Part shown: positions 7,476 to 16,425 of the stretch, in pieces
Numbering within the stretch: position 1 is the first letter of the stretch
Layout: each line of letters opens with the position of its first letter
Source: Pseudomonas viridiflava
Lineage (GTDB): Bacteria; Pseudomonadota; Gammaproteobacteria; Pseudomonadales; Pseudomonadaceae
Assembly: GCF_900580675.1 (NCBI RefSeq)
Contig: NZ_UTBG01000236.1
Coordinates: 1-54,638, forward strand
Reading direction: 5' to 3'
Length of the DNA stretch: 54,638 nt
Notes under the pieces: model-generated
The model's input: the letters and a program-made list of their open reading frames with translations, nothing else
What the model was told of the DNA's origin: nothing
Database searches by the model: none
Made by a program: the position numbers and the translations under genes

Positions 7476-9765
7476 GCACCCACAGCTCCAACAGGCCATT
7501 GAGTTCTTCGCGGCGAAACGGTTTGGCCAGGTAGTCATTCATGCCCGCGGCCCGGCATCGCTCGCGTTCTTCGGACAGGGCGTTGGCGGTCAGCGCGACG
7601 ATCGGCAGGTCAGGCCAGCGCCCACTGCGGCGGATCTGTCGGCTGGCCTCGTAGCCGTCCATCACCGGCATGTTGCAGTCCATCAGCACCATGTCGAAAC
7701 GTTGCTCCTCCAGAAGCTTGAGCGCCTCGCCACCATGGGCGGCCACGATCACTTCGCAGCCCAGTTTGCTCAGCATGCCCTTGGCCACCAACTGGTTGAC
7801 CGGGTTGTCCTCCACCAGCAGGATGCGCGCCCGGTGTGCAAGGGGCGCGGCATCCAGCTGGATGGGGTCGAGGACCAACTGGCTATCGCTGCGCAAATTA
7901 CGTTGCAGGATCTGATACAGCGCATTGCGGCTCAAGGGGCGTGCCTGTTGGTGGAGGGGCGCCAGCGCAGCCACTTCTTCGCTGGGCATAAAGTTGCCAT
8001 AGGCGGTCACCACCAGGATGGGCGCGCTGATCCCTGGCCGTAGGCGAAACAGGCATTCCGGGCAGTCGGTGATCAGCAAGTCAGGGGTCTGCCCAGTCAA
8101 ATCGTCATCCATGGTGAAACAACGCGGCGTCAGCCCCCAGTGGGGCAGCAGGTTGCTGAGCAGTTCCGTCAGACCGCTGCCGGCATTGGTAATGGCGACC
8201 ACTTCACCCAATAGCGGCGGCTGTTGCACCGCAGGCAGATGAATCGGCAGTGGCAGGTCGGCGCAGAATTGGCTGCCAAAGCCCACCTCCGAACTGATGC
8301 TCAAGCGGCCGTTCATTGCCTCGCACAGGTTGTGCGTCAACGCCAGCCCCAGGCCTGTACCCCCAAATTGGCGGGTGATGCCGGCGCCGGCCTGGGTAAA
8401 GGGCTGGAAGATCTTGACCTGGGCCTCCTGCGCAATGCCGATACCCGTGTCGCAGACCTCGATTCTGACCCGGCCAGACTGCGCGCTGAGGCGCACGTCG
8501 ACCCTGCCGAAGCGGGTGAACTTCAAGGCGTTGGACAGCAAGTTGCTGACGATCTGCCGGACGCGTGTCGGGTCGCCCAGCACCTGGGCGGGAAATTGCG
8601 GGTCGATCAGGCACGTCAGTTCGACGCTGGGCGCGGCGTTCTGCGACAGCAGGTTGGCGGTGTCTTCGACCAGCGAGCCGAGGTCGAACGGGATTACCTC
8701 AAGCTCAAGCTGGCCGGCGTCGAACTTGGACAGGTCGAGGATATCGTTGAGCAATTCCACCAGCACTTTGCCCGAGTCATGGGCGATCGACAGTTGCTGG
8801 CGTTGCTCGGCGTTCAACGGGCTGTCCAGCGACAGCGCGATCATCCCCAGCAAGCCGTTGAGCGGGGTGCGGATTTCGTGGCTCATATTCGCCAGGAACG
8901 CCGCCCGCGCCTGGGCCATGCCGAGTGCACTCATCTTTGCCGCTTCCAGCTCCTCATTGGACTGGCTCAGCCGCTGGTTAATGGCCTTGAGCTCCAGGGT
9001 GCGGGCGGAAACGATGTTTTCCAGTTGGCCCAAATATTCGGTCAGCCGGTCTTCGGCGTGGCGGCGCTGCTGGATTTCGGTTTCCATGTTTTCGAACTGC
9101 TGGTTGGCGACCTTCACCAGCACGCCGATTTCGTCATGTTCGTGGCCGGGCGGGCAGTCCAGGCGAGCCTGCTTGCGGGTACTCAGTTCGCGAATGACGC
9201 GCACCAACGGTTGAGTCAACATCACGTAGAACAGGCCCAGCAGGATGCCGGTCAGCAGCAGGCTCCTGACAAACCCATTGAGCAGGGTGATTTCAGCACG
9301 GTGCAGGAAGCGGCTGCCGAAGGCATATGTGTCCACATCCAGGCGCAGCACGCCGAGGGCTTCGCGGGGCATAGGGTTCAGGAACAGCCGGTCTTCGAAC
9401 TGACGGTTGGCGCCAAACAGGAAATCGCTGATGGGGCGGTAGGTGCTTTCCATGCGCGGGCGGTGGACATCGGCCAGTACCACGCCGTTATTGTCGACCA
9501 ACCGGGCATGAATGATCGCAGGCGAGTGCAGCAGCCCGAGGGTCAGCTCCTGCGCCAGTTCGGCGTCGATGTTGTAGGCGATGCGTGATGCCGGGTTATG
9601 GCTGATTTCGATCAGCGAACGTATTTCACGGTTGATGGATGCATCTTCACTGGCATAATCAATGCCGATTTGGATCAGGCTGAGCAAGGTTCCCAAGACG
9701 AAACCGACCAGCACAGTCAATCTGGCTTGTTTATAAGACAAGCGGTGGGCGAACTTGATATCCAT
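7456..9765 (-). CDS. sagS: Hybrid sensor histidine kinase, SagS orthologue
   Basis: A 769-residue membrane hybrid kinase. An N-terminal membrane helix (about 15-35), a periplasmic sensor of about 130 residues and a second helix (about 165-185) are followed by a HAMP-like segment and a coiled coil (about 220-280). A HisKA domain comes next with the phospho-acceptor His296 in NMSHEIRTPLNG, then an HATPase domain, a degenerate receiver-like stretch, and a C-terminal receiver with acceptor Asp at about 696 in LMDCNMPVMDG. The start MDIKFAHRL is chosen because upstream frame sequence lacks family character. Its place next to ospR-gpx-msrB matches P. aeruginosa SagS, which controls surface attachment and biofilm tolerance through HptB and BfiS. 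Domains are certain; orthology is by synteny. Confidence 0.85.
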   Translation of the reverse strand: MDIKFAHRLSYKQARLTVLVGFVLGTLLSLIQIGIDYASEDASINREIRSLIEISHNPASRIAYNIDAELAQELTLGLLHSPAIIHARLVDNNGVVLADVHRPRMESTYRPISDFLFGANRQFEDRLFLNPMPREALGVLRLDVDTYAFGSRFLHRAEITLLNGFVRSLLLTGILLGLFYVMLTQPLVRVIRELSTRKQARLDCPPGHEHDEIGVLVKVANQQFENMETEIQQRRHAEDRLTEYLGQLENIVSARTLELKAINQRLSQSNEELEAAKMSALGMAQARAAFLANMSHEIRTPLNGLLGMIALSLDSPLNAEQRQQLSIAHDSGKVLVELLNDILDLSKFDAGQLELEVIPFDLGSLVEDTANLLSQNAAPSVELTCLIDPQFPAQVLGDPTRVRQIVSNLLSNALKFTRFGRVDVRLSAQSGRVRIEVCDTGIGIAQEAQVKIFQPFTQAGAGITRQFGGTGLGLALTHNLCEAMNGRLSISSEVGFGSQFCADLPLPIHLPAVQQPPLLGEVVAITNAGSGLTELLSNLLPHWGLTPRCFTMDDDLTGQTPDLLITDCPECLFRLRPGISAPILVVTAYGNFMPSEEVAALAPLHQQARPLSRNALYQILQRNLRSDSQLVLDPIQLDAAPLAHRARILLVEDNPVNQLVAKGMLSKLGCEVIVAAHGGEALKLLEEQRFDMVLMDCNMPVMDGYEASRQIRRSGRWPDLPIVALTANALSEERERCRAAGMNDYLAKPFRREELNGLLELWVPKTTSL

Positions 9766-9928
9766 CGAGTGTTGAACCACTTCACGTTTCCCTTCGCCCG
9801 GCAAGCATAGCTGAACATCCACAGGCTCTGGCTTGCCCGGCATGAATCGGTTTTTACGCGGCCTCGTGCGGTCCGCCGCAGGGTTGCCAATACGCCATCT
9901 TTTGCAAGAACTTGCCAGAGGAATAATC

Positions 9929-10816
9929 GTGGATTCTCGACTGAATGCTTTTCTTGAGCGGGCCGATGCAGTACTCGCCCGCCTTGAGCCCCTGTTGCCA
10001 GCGCCGCGCCAGACCATCGACTGGAACCAGTGCCTGGCAGCCCGTTGGCAGCGCGAAGGCCGCAATGGTTTCCTGCTGCCGCTCGAAGTGAGCCTGGACA
10101 TGCGCCTGTCCGACCTGATCGGCGTGGACAAACAACGCGAACAACTGGCCCGCAATACCCAACAATTCCTCGAGGGCCTGCCCGCCAACCATGCCCTGCT
10201 GTGGGGCTCGCGTGGCACCGGCAAATCGTCGATGGTGCGCGCCTTGCTGGCCCAGCATGCCAAGGCCGGCTTGCGCCTGATCGAAATCGAGCGTGACCAC
10301 CTGGCCGACCTGCCGCGTGTGGTCGAGCAACTGCTCAAGCTGCCGCAGCGGTTTATCCTGTTCTGCGACGACCTCTCGTTCGAGGCGGGCGAGGGCGATT
10401 ACCGGGTGCTCAAAAGCGTGCTCGACGGCTCGCTGGAGCAGGCGCCGGAAAACGTGCTGCTGTATGCCACCTCGAACCGCCGCCACCTGGTGCCGGAAAA
10501 CCAGAGTGACAACGACAACTGGAAGCGTGTGGATGGCGAGCTGCACCCCAGCGAAGCGGTGGAAGACAAGATTGCCTTGTCCGACCGCTTCGGCTTGTGG
10601 CTGTCGTTCTACCCCTTCAGCCAGGAGCATTTCCTGGATGTGGTGGAGCACTGGATCGGCGAACTGGCAGACAAGGCCGGTTTGCAGTGGCAGCGCGATG
10701 AAGCACTCGACATCCTGGCCGTGCGCTGGGCCACCGGGCGTGGCAATCGCAACGGTCGCTGCGCGTATCAATTCGCCCGTTACTGGGTGGGCCTCAAATT
10801 GCTGGAGCGTCAATAA
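9929..10816 (+). CDS. ATP-binding protein of the DUF815 (AAA+) family
   Basis: A 295-residue P-loop ATPase. Walker A GSRGTGKS lies at about 93-100 and Walker B FILFCDDLSF at about 142-151; a sensor-like stretch NVLLYATSNRRHL and a C-terminal helical part follow. I place the start at GTG 9929, preceded by GAGGAATAATC, rather than at in-frame ATGs up to 96 bases upstream that lack a ribosome site and would add 32 residues. The cellular role of this family is unknown. The next gene overlaps its stop codon by one base, so it is cotranscribed with a free-methionine-sulfoxide reductase. Confidence 0.87.
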   Translation: MDSRLNAFLERADAVLARLEPLLPAPRQTIDWNQCLAARWQREGRNGFLLPLEVSLDMRLSDLIGVDKQREQLARNTQQFLEGLPANHALLWGSRGTGKSSMVRALLAQHAKAGLRLIEIERDHLADLPRVVEQLLKLPQRFILFCDDLSFEAGEGDYRVLKSVLDGSLEQAPENVLLYATSNRRHLVPENQSDNDNWKRVDGELHPSEAVEDKIALSDRFGLWLSFYPFSQEHFLDVVEHWIGELADKAGLQWQRDEALDILAVRWATGRGNRNGRCAYQFARYWVGLKLLERQ

Positions 10817-11298
10817 TGATCGACTTACAAAACGCCGGAACCGGCCTCGATGGCTATGCCATGCTGGGTGCGCAACTGGAATCGCTGCTGGCCGATGAGC
10901 GAGATTTCATCGCCAACAGTGCGCAGTTTTCCGCCTTTCTGTTCAGCCAGCTGGATGACTTGAACTGGGCCGGTTTTTACCTCAACCGCAATGAAGAGCT
11001 GGTGCTTGGCCCGTTCCAGGGGCAGATCGCGTGCGTGCGTATTCCGTTTGGCCGCGGGGTATGTGGCGCCGCCGCACAGTCGCGGCAGACCCAGCGTGTC
11101 GAGGACGTGCATGCATTCCCCGGGCACATTGCCTGTGACAGCGCCTCCAACAGTGAACTCGTGGTGCCGCTGGTCAAGAACGGCCAATTGATTGGCGTAC
11201 TTGACCTCGACAGCCCGTCCCTGGCCCGTTTTACCGAGCAGGACCAGGCGGGCATCGAACAGCTGGCAGCGATTTTCCTGCGTTTGACCGACTGCTGA
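10816..11298 (+). CDS. Free methionine-(R)-sulfoxide reductase (GAF domain)
   Basis: A 160-residue GAF-domain enzyme of the fRMsr (E. coli MsrC) family, which reduces free methionine-R-sulfoxide. The three family cysteines are visible: Cys73 (GQIACVRIP), Cys83 (GRGVCGAAA) and Cys107 (GHIACDSASNSELVVPL). The motif WAGFYL near residue 51 is also typical. Length matches the family. It forms a TAATG-coupled pair with the upstream ATPase. With msrB nearby, both protein-bound and free Met-R-sulfoxide repair are encoded within 5 kb. Confidence 0.92.
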   Translation: MIDLQNAGTGLDGYAMLGAQLESLLADERDFIANSAQFSAFLFSQLDDLNWAGFYLNRNEELVLGPFQGQIACVRIPFGRGVCGAAAQSRQTQRVEDVHAFPGHIACDSASNSELVVPLVKNGQLIGVLDLDSPSLARFTEQDQAGIEQLAAIFLRLTDC

Positions 11299-11304
11299 TC
11301 AGAG

Positions 11305-11328
11305 AGGGGGCAGTATGCGGCCCCCTTA
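11305..11328. terminator. Short hairpin between convergent genes
   Basis: A GGGGGC / GCCCCC stem with a short loop followed by TTATT, lying between the reductase gene and the convergent kinase gene and touching the latter's stop codon. The T-run is weak. Confidence 0.45.
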
Positions 11329-14300
11329 TTGGCCGTCCATCTCCTGAAGCTGCACGTGCAGCAGCCTTTCCAGCTCCAGCATCAGCTTCTCCAGGGTTTT
11401 TACACCGGTTTCGATCAAGTCACGAGTACCGTCCTGCGCGCATGCCTGCTCGATGGTTTCACACTGTGAGGCCAGCGCATTGGCCTGAACAATGCGGGCG
11501 GCGCCCTTGATCTTGTGGGCCTGCTCGATGATGTCCTGCGGCGAAGCCTGGGCGGCCATAAGCGCGAGCATCTCCTGGCGGTCCCTGCGACTGCTCGTCA
11601 GCAGCTCCTCCAGCAGGCGCCGGCTCATGTGCGGGTCCCCACCGGTCAAGGCCTCGAAGTTGCCGAGGTCCAGGCTCAGGCTCAAGCTGGCCGGTTGCGG
11701 GCTGATCCTTGCCAGGTGCCGCTCCAGCGCGGTGAGACTGATGGGTTTGAACAGGCAGTCGTCCATGCCCGCCTCGGCGCAGCGCAGTTTCTCTTCGGGT
11801 TGGGCGTTGGCGGTAAAGCCCAGCACCACGCAGGGCTTGAGTTGCTCGCGCTGCTCATATTCGCGGATCGAACGGCTCAGCTCATAGCCGTTCATGATGG
11901 GCATGTTGCAGTCGGCGATGACCAGGTCGAAGTGCCCCTGGCGCCATGCCTGGAAACCGGCGGAGCCATTGTGGGCGGCGGCGAACTGGTGGCCCAGGTA
12001 GCCCAGCTGCTGGCACATCAACAGACGGTTCGCCGGGTGATCGTCCACCACCAGCACATTGAGCACGGTCGCGGTCTCGGGCGCCTCGGGCTTGAGTTCG
12101 TCCACCGCCAGCACAGACTGCAGCCGCGTCATTTTCAGGCTGACATGCACTTGGGTGCCCACCATGGGCACGCTGCTCAGGCTCAGTTGGCCGCCCATCA
12201 TGGCGCACAGGCTGCGGCAGATCACCAGGCCCAGGCCGGCGCCGCTCCTGGCCAACTGGCCGGAGTTGTCGGCCTGGGCAAAGGGTTCAAACAGGCGCGC
12301 CTGGTCGTCCCGGCTGATGCCGATACCGGTGTCCTCCACCACCAGTTTCATTTCCACTTGCTGTGGCAGTTGGGTGGGCAATACTTCGACCTTGATTTTC
12401 ACCTGGCCCTGCTCGGTGAACTTGATCGCATTGCTGACCAGGTTGGACAGCACCTGCTTGAAGCGCAACGGGTCGATGAGCACGTCGGTGTCGTCAAGGT
12501 CGGGCTTGAATTCCAGCAACAGGCTGAGGGTTTTCTGGCGCGCCAGACCGTCGAACACACGCACTACCGACTCGATCACTTCTCGCAGGTTCACGCGTTC
12601 CGGCGCCAGGCTCAGGCGACCGGATTCGATGCGCGCGATGTCGAGGATATCGCCGATCAATTCCAGCAGATCCTTGGCCGAGTTGTACGCCACTTCGATG
12701 GCGGGGCGGTCGAGGTGGCCCTGGTCGGCACGCTTGAGGGTCAGTTCCAGCATGCCGATCACGGCGTTCATCGGCGTACGGATTTCATGGCTCATGGTGG
12801 CAAGGAAGGTACTTTTGGCGCGATTGGCTTCGTCGGCGCGTTCCTTGGCCGTGCGCAGCTCGTCGAGCAACTGGCGCCGCTCGCTGATGTCGATCCAGCC
12901 TCCGATAATGCCCTGGACCTCGCCGACGGAGTCGCGGTACGGCAGGATCCAGTGGTAGATGGTGATTTTTTTTCCGTGAATATGCAGGGTGCGGTCCAGG
13001 ATCAACGGGTTGCCTTCGGCCACCACCCGCAGATAATCGGCGTGATATTGCGCGGCTTCTACCGAAAGGCCTGTGCTGATCTGCATCACGCTTTTCCCGA
13101 TTACATCTTCACGCTTGACCTCGAACACCTGCAGGTAGCTGTCGTTGCAGGTCTGCAGCAGGCCCCGGCGATCCCGCACGTAAATCGGGTGCGGGGTTTC
13201 ATTGACTAACGCGCGCATGAATTCGAACTGATCATTGAGGGCGCGCTCGGCCATTTTGCGCTGCTTGATCTGGCGGCGCATGTAGGCGTTCCAGCCCAGG
13301 GAAATCAACAGCAGCAGGCCGGTGCCGATGACGATGCGCGCGATCAGTTGGTGATAGTCGCGCCAGTAGCTGTCGGAGGCCGCGGTATAGCCACGCCATT
13401 GGCTGTTGATTATCCCCAGCTCATCCGGGGCGATGCTGAGCAATGCCTTGTCGAGAATCGAGCTGAGTTCGGTCGCTCTGCGCGATGTCCCCAGCGAAAA
13501 GGCGGCCGGAGCCGTGCCAATGCTGAAGCTGATTTGAACCTTGTCCTGGAATATCTGCGAAGTCAGGTAGTAGTTGGCAACCACCAGGGTGTTCACCGCA
13601 CCGTCCACCTGCCCCTGTAGCAGCAGTTCAGCGGACTTGAACGTGTCACCGGTTTCAACCAGTTGGATCTTCGGGAAGTTCTCTTGCAGGAATTTCTTCA
13701 GCGGGGTGCCTTGCGTCACCGCCAGGCGCATGCCTTCCATTTCCTCAAGGCCGGTGGGGGCGTGCGGCTCTTTGCGCGTCACCATCACGTAGGAATTTTC
13801 CAGATAGGGACGGCTGAAGCTCAACTGCGCTTCCCGTTCGGCACTGGGGGTGATCGCGCCGATGATGTCCGCGTTGCCGGTCTCCACCTGTTTGATGATC
13901 GCGTTCACATCACGTCCGCGCTGGATCTCGAAGTTCAACCCGGTGCGCAGGCGAATCAGTTCGAGCAGATCGGCGGTGATACCGCGAAAGTTTCCATCGG
14001 AGTCGAAAAACGTCAGCGGTGCAAAGGTCTCGTTCACGATCACCTTGACCACCGGGTGATCCTTGAGCCAGCGTTCTTCGCGAAGGGTCAGTTGCAACTT
14101 CTGGTCGGTCAGTAGGAAGTCGCTGCCGGCGCTCCAACGCTTGGTGATCGCTTCCCGCTCGCTGGTGGGCACGGCACTCAGCACCGTATCGACGATGCTC
14201 AACAGGGTGTGCTGGTGGCGGGGCACCGCGAAGCTGAACCCATAGGCTTCATGCTTGCCGAAGTTCGCCATGCGGATGTTCTTGAGGTAGCCCTTGTTGA

Positions 14301-14967
14301 TCATGTAATGAGTGGAGATGGTATCGCCGAGAAACACGTCGGCCTGGTCAAAGGCCACCGCATTCAGGGCATTTTGATACGAGGGGTAGGCGCGGATGAT
14401 CGCCTTTGGGTACAGCTTCTCGACCTCGCCCAGGGGCAGGTAGTGGTAGACCAGTGCCAGGCGCATCCCGGCCAGCCCGCTGCTCAGGCTGCGGGTTTCG
14501 CCTTCGCGGGTGACCAGCACCGGCCGGTCCACCGCATAGGGCTCCGACAGGCTGAGGTTGAGGTTTGCCGCTTCGAAACCGTTGGCGGAACCCAGCAGGT
14601 CGATTTCTCCTGCTTCCAGGGCGCTGATCGCAGCCTCGCGGGAGGCGTAGCGCAACACCTTGACCGGCAGGCCCAGCGCCTTGGTCAGGAGGCCGGCATA
14701 GTCGGCGGTCAGCCCCTCATAGTCACGCCCGCTGGAAGTGAGGTCAAAAGGTGGGTAGTCAGGGAGCGCGGTGCCCAGTACCAGTTCACGTTTGTTCTCT
14801 AGCCACAGGCGTTGGGCCCTGCTCAGATGGGTCTCCAGGTGTACGGAGCTTGCGCGACTCAGTAAGTTGAAATATTCCGGGCCCGTTGGCGAGCTTGCAG
14901 GCGCGGTGGTGCTCAAGCACAAACCGGCACTCAATATAATCAGATAGTCCTTTATACATCTGGGCAT
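11326..14967 (-). CDS. BvgS/EvgS-type multidomain hybrid sensor kinase
   Basis: A 1213-residue kinase with the full BvgS layout. A signal or membrane anchor is followed by two periplasmic Venus-flytrap (SBP_bac_3) domains (about 45-265 and 285-510), one membrane helix (about 535-555, IVIGTGLLLLISLGWNAYM) and a PAS domain (about 575-690). Then come HisKA with TMSHEIRTPMNAVIGM, HATPase, a receiver (LNVLVVDDHPANR... IADCNMPIMNGYE) and a C-terminal Hpt with acceptor His in AHKIKGAARI. The architecture supports a His-Asp-His-Asp phosphorelay to the adjacent BvgA-like regulator. An upstream GTG at 14979 is possible but the ATG has GAGAAG nearby. The ligand is unknown; solute-binding-like domains suggest a small molecule or pH sensing. 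Confidence 0.93.
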   Translation of the reverse strand: MPRCIKDYLIILSAGLCLSTTAPASSPTGPEYFNLLSRASSVHLETHLSRAQRLWLENKRELVLGTALPDYPPFDLTSSGRDYEGLTADYAGLLTKALGLPVKVLRYASREAAISALEAGEIDLLGSANGFEAANLNLSLSEPYAVDRPVLVTREGETRSLSSGLAGMRLALVYHYLPLGEVEKLYPKAIIRAYPSYQNALNAVAFDQADVFLGDTISTHYMINKGYLKNIRMANFGKHEAYGFSFAVPRHQHTLLSIVDTVLSAVPTSEREAITKRWSAGSDFLLTDQKLQLTLREERWLKDHPVVKVIVNETFAPLTFFDSDGNFRGITADLLELIRLRTGLNFEIQRGRDVNAIIKQVETGNADIIGAITPSAEREAQLSFSRPYLENSYVMVTRKEPHAPTGLEEMEGMRLAVTQGTPLKKFLQENFPKIQLVETGDTFKSAELLLQGQVDGAVNTLVVANYYLTSQIFQDKVQISFSIGTAPAAFSLGTSRRATELSSILDKALLSIAPDELGIINSQWRGYTAASDSYWRDYHQLIARIVIGTGLLLLISLGWNAYMRRQIKQRKMAERALNDQFEFMRALVNETPHPIYVRDRRGLLQTCNDSYLQVFEVKREDVIGKSVMQISTGLSVEAAQYHADYLRVVAEGNPLILDRTLHIHGKKITIYHWILPYRDSVGEVQGIIGGWIDISERRQLLDELRTAKERADEANRAKSTFLATMSHEIRTPMNAVIGMLELTLKRADQGHLDRPAIEVAYNSAKDLLELIGDILDIARIESGRLSLAPERVNLREVIESVVRVFDGLARQKTLSLLLEFKPDLDDTDVLIDPLRFKQVLSNLVSNAIKFTEQGQVKIKVEVLPTQLPQQVEMKLVVEDTGIGISRDDQARLFEPFAQADNSGQLARSGAGLGLVICRSLCAMMGGQLSLSSVPMVGTQVHVSLKMTRLQSVLAVDELKPEAPETATVLNVLVVDDHPANRLLMCQQLGYLGHQFAAAHNGSAGFQAWRQGHFDLVIADCNMPIMNGYELSRSIREYEQREQLKPCVVLGFTANAQPEEKLRCAEAGMDDCLFKPISLTALERHLARISPQPASLSLSLDLGNFEALTGGDPHMSRRLLEELLTSSRRDRQEMLALMAAQASPQDIIEQAHKIKGAARIVQANALASQCETIEQACAQDGTRDLIETGVKTLEKLMLELERLLHVQLQEMDGQ

Positions 14968-14975
14968 CCGTCTTC

Positions 14976-15602
14976 TCACACCAGCGCGTTTCGTTTTGCC
15001 ATCTCGATAAGTTCTACCAAGGACGTGGCTTGAAGTTTCTGCATCAGCCGCTTTTTATAAGTGCTTACTGTCTTGTTGCTAAGAAACATACCTTTGGCGA
15101 TTTCCTTGTTGGTACGGCCTTGTGCAAAAAGTTGCAATACCATCAACTCGCGATCGTTAACGGCCTTGAATAATTCCAGTTCTTTAGTATCCACGCCGTC
15201 TGTAGTGCTGCTGTTCAATGCCTGGCTGGGGAAGTAGTTGTAACCGGACAACACGGCGCGAATGGCGCTCAGCAGTTCGCTCAGGTCACCTTCCTTGCAC
15301 ACGTAGCCATCGGCACCCGAGCGCATGCAGCGTGTGGCGAACAGGGTGGGGGATTGGGCCGTTAGAACCAGGGTTTTCATCGAGGTATTCATGGCGTTGA
15401 ACCGGCACAGTACCTCGAGCCCGTCGAGCTTCGGGATGCTGATGTCCAGGATGATCAAGTCCGGCAGGCATTCCCGGACCATTTGTATGGCGTCGCACCC
15501 GTTATCCGTTTCGCCGACTACTTCATAACCTTCGTGTTCCAGCAACATCCGGATAGCAAGCCTTATAACCGGATGGTCATCAATAATAAAAACCGTGTTC
15601 AT
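14976..15602 (-). CDS. LuxR/NarL-type response regulator (BvgA/EvgA-like)
   Basis: A 208-residue regulator. The receiver begins MNTVFIIDDHPVIRLAIRMLL, with the acidic pair at 8-9 and phospho-acceptor Asp53 in LIILDISIPKLDG. The C-terminal LuxR-type HTH contains GRTNKEIAKGMFLSNKTVSTYKKRLMQKL. The open frame extends 12 residues upstream but the family start is MNTV. It lies immediately upstream of the BvgS-like kinase gene on the same strand, separated by only 8 bases from the kinase ATG (overlapping if the upstream GTG is used), and is its obvious partner. Its upstream region holds TTTCCTACA-type motifs that resemble sites bound by this subfamily. Confidence 0.93.
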   Translation of the reverse strand: MNTVFIIDDHPVIRLAIRMLLEHEGYEVVGETDNGCDAIQMVRECLPDLIILDISIPKLDGLEVLCRFNAMNTSMKTLVLTAQSPTLFATRCMRSGADGYVCKEGDLSELLSAIRAVLSGYNYFPSQALNSSTTDGVDTKELELFKAVNDRELMVLQLFAQGRTNKEIAKGMFLSNKTVSTYKKRLMQKLQATSLVELIEMAKRNALV

Positions 15603-15699
15603 GATCACATTCCATGCAAGTGCAAATAAAGCGGGCACATTAGCTCAGAAGCTAAGGCCAGAGCATGAAGGCGAGGGGGCTCAGGTATAAAACAAGAAG

Positions 15700-15857
15700 T
15701 TTCCTACAGTAAAAAAGGTGGAGTCTTACTGGTCGCCAAGGCTTTGTGAAGCGAAGGGCCAAGGAGTGACAGGCGTGTCCGACGAATCGTGATACCAGGG
15801 ATTTAACGGTAGCTATGCGGGTACTTTTCTACAGGTTTATAGGGTTTAAGTCCTACA
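15700..15857. promoter_or_regulatory. TTTCCTACA-type repeats upstream of the BvgA-like regulator
   Basis: TTTCCTACA (15700-15708), TTTTCTACA (15825-15833) and AGTCCTACA (15849-15857) share a YCTACA core in the same orientation. BvgA is known to bind TTTC(C/T)TA heptads and EvgA binds TTCCTACA elements. Read towards the regulator gene, the first motif is followed 11 bases on by TATACC, a possible -10 element. Autoregulation is inferred. Confidence 0.4.
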
Positions 15858-15858
15858 T

Positions 15859-16254
15859 TTATAACAAGGGCAATAAGCCGGTCAAACGCTCCAGAGCCTC
15901 TTTGTTCAATGGCTTCGACAAGTAACCGAGCAGCGGCAGGCCGCGTGCGATCGCTTGGGTGTGCAGCGCAGAAAGCTCTGTCTCGGGAAGCCCGCTGAGC
16001 AGGATGGCGGCCCTTATAAAGCCTCGGCGACTGGCGATCTCGATCAGTTCAAGCCCTGGCAGGTCCGGCAGGCACTGGTCGCACAGGATGACATCGAAGG
16101 GGACCTCGCACTGTGTCATCAAATGCACCGCCTGTTCGGCGTTTTCCGCCGGGGTCAGCCGCTCGAAGCCAAAGCTTCTCAACAGGCACTGGGTGGCGAG
16201 CAGTTGAAAGGGATGGTCCTCCACCAGCAGGATGCGAAGGGGGTTACTGGGCAT
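15859..16254 (-). CDS. Stand-alone response-regulator receiver protein
   Basis: A 131-residue CheY-like receiver with no output domain. The acidic pocket is in ILLVEDHPFQ, the phospho-acceptor is Asp59 in VILCDQCLPDLPGLEL, and the switch Lys is in GYLSKPLNKEAL. The start MPSNPLRILL is the receiver start; an upstream extension of 42 residues lacks family character. It lies upstream of the BvgAS-like pair on the same strand across a 256-base gap, so it may have its own promoter and could act as a phosphate sink or an allosteric partner of one of the nearby kinases. The target is unknown. Confidence 0.85.
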   Translation of the reverse strand: MPSNPLRILLVEDHPFQLLATQCLLRSFGFERLTPAENAEQAVHLMTQCEVPFDVILCDQCLPDLPGLELIEIASRRGFIRAAILLSGLPETELSALHTQAIARGLPLLGYLSKPLNKEALERLTGLLPLL

Positions 16255-16425
16255 AGGAGGCACACGGTGAGTCAAGCGTCGATAGGGGGCACACGAGAAC
16301 GATTCGGCAGACTTGGCCGAAGCGTGCGCGATTATTCTCTGTGCCTCTGTGCGAATTCGATCAGGCCGCTCTGTTCCCATCGTAGGCAGATTCTGTTCAG
16401 TGAACAGGCGGCTGGATCAGTCAGG

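Noticed and set aside
8224..9588. 454-codon open frame opposite the sagS gene
   Set aside because: High-GC shadow of the kinase: no recognisable product, no ribosome site, and the other strand encodes an intact HisKA/HATPase protein.
11515..13209. 564-codon open frame opposite the BvgS-like kinase
   Set aside because: Antisense shadow; the kinase on the other strand has every expected motif.
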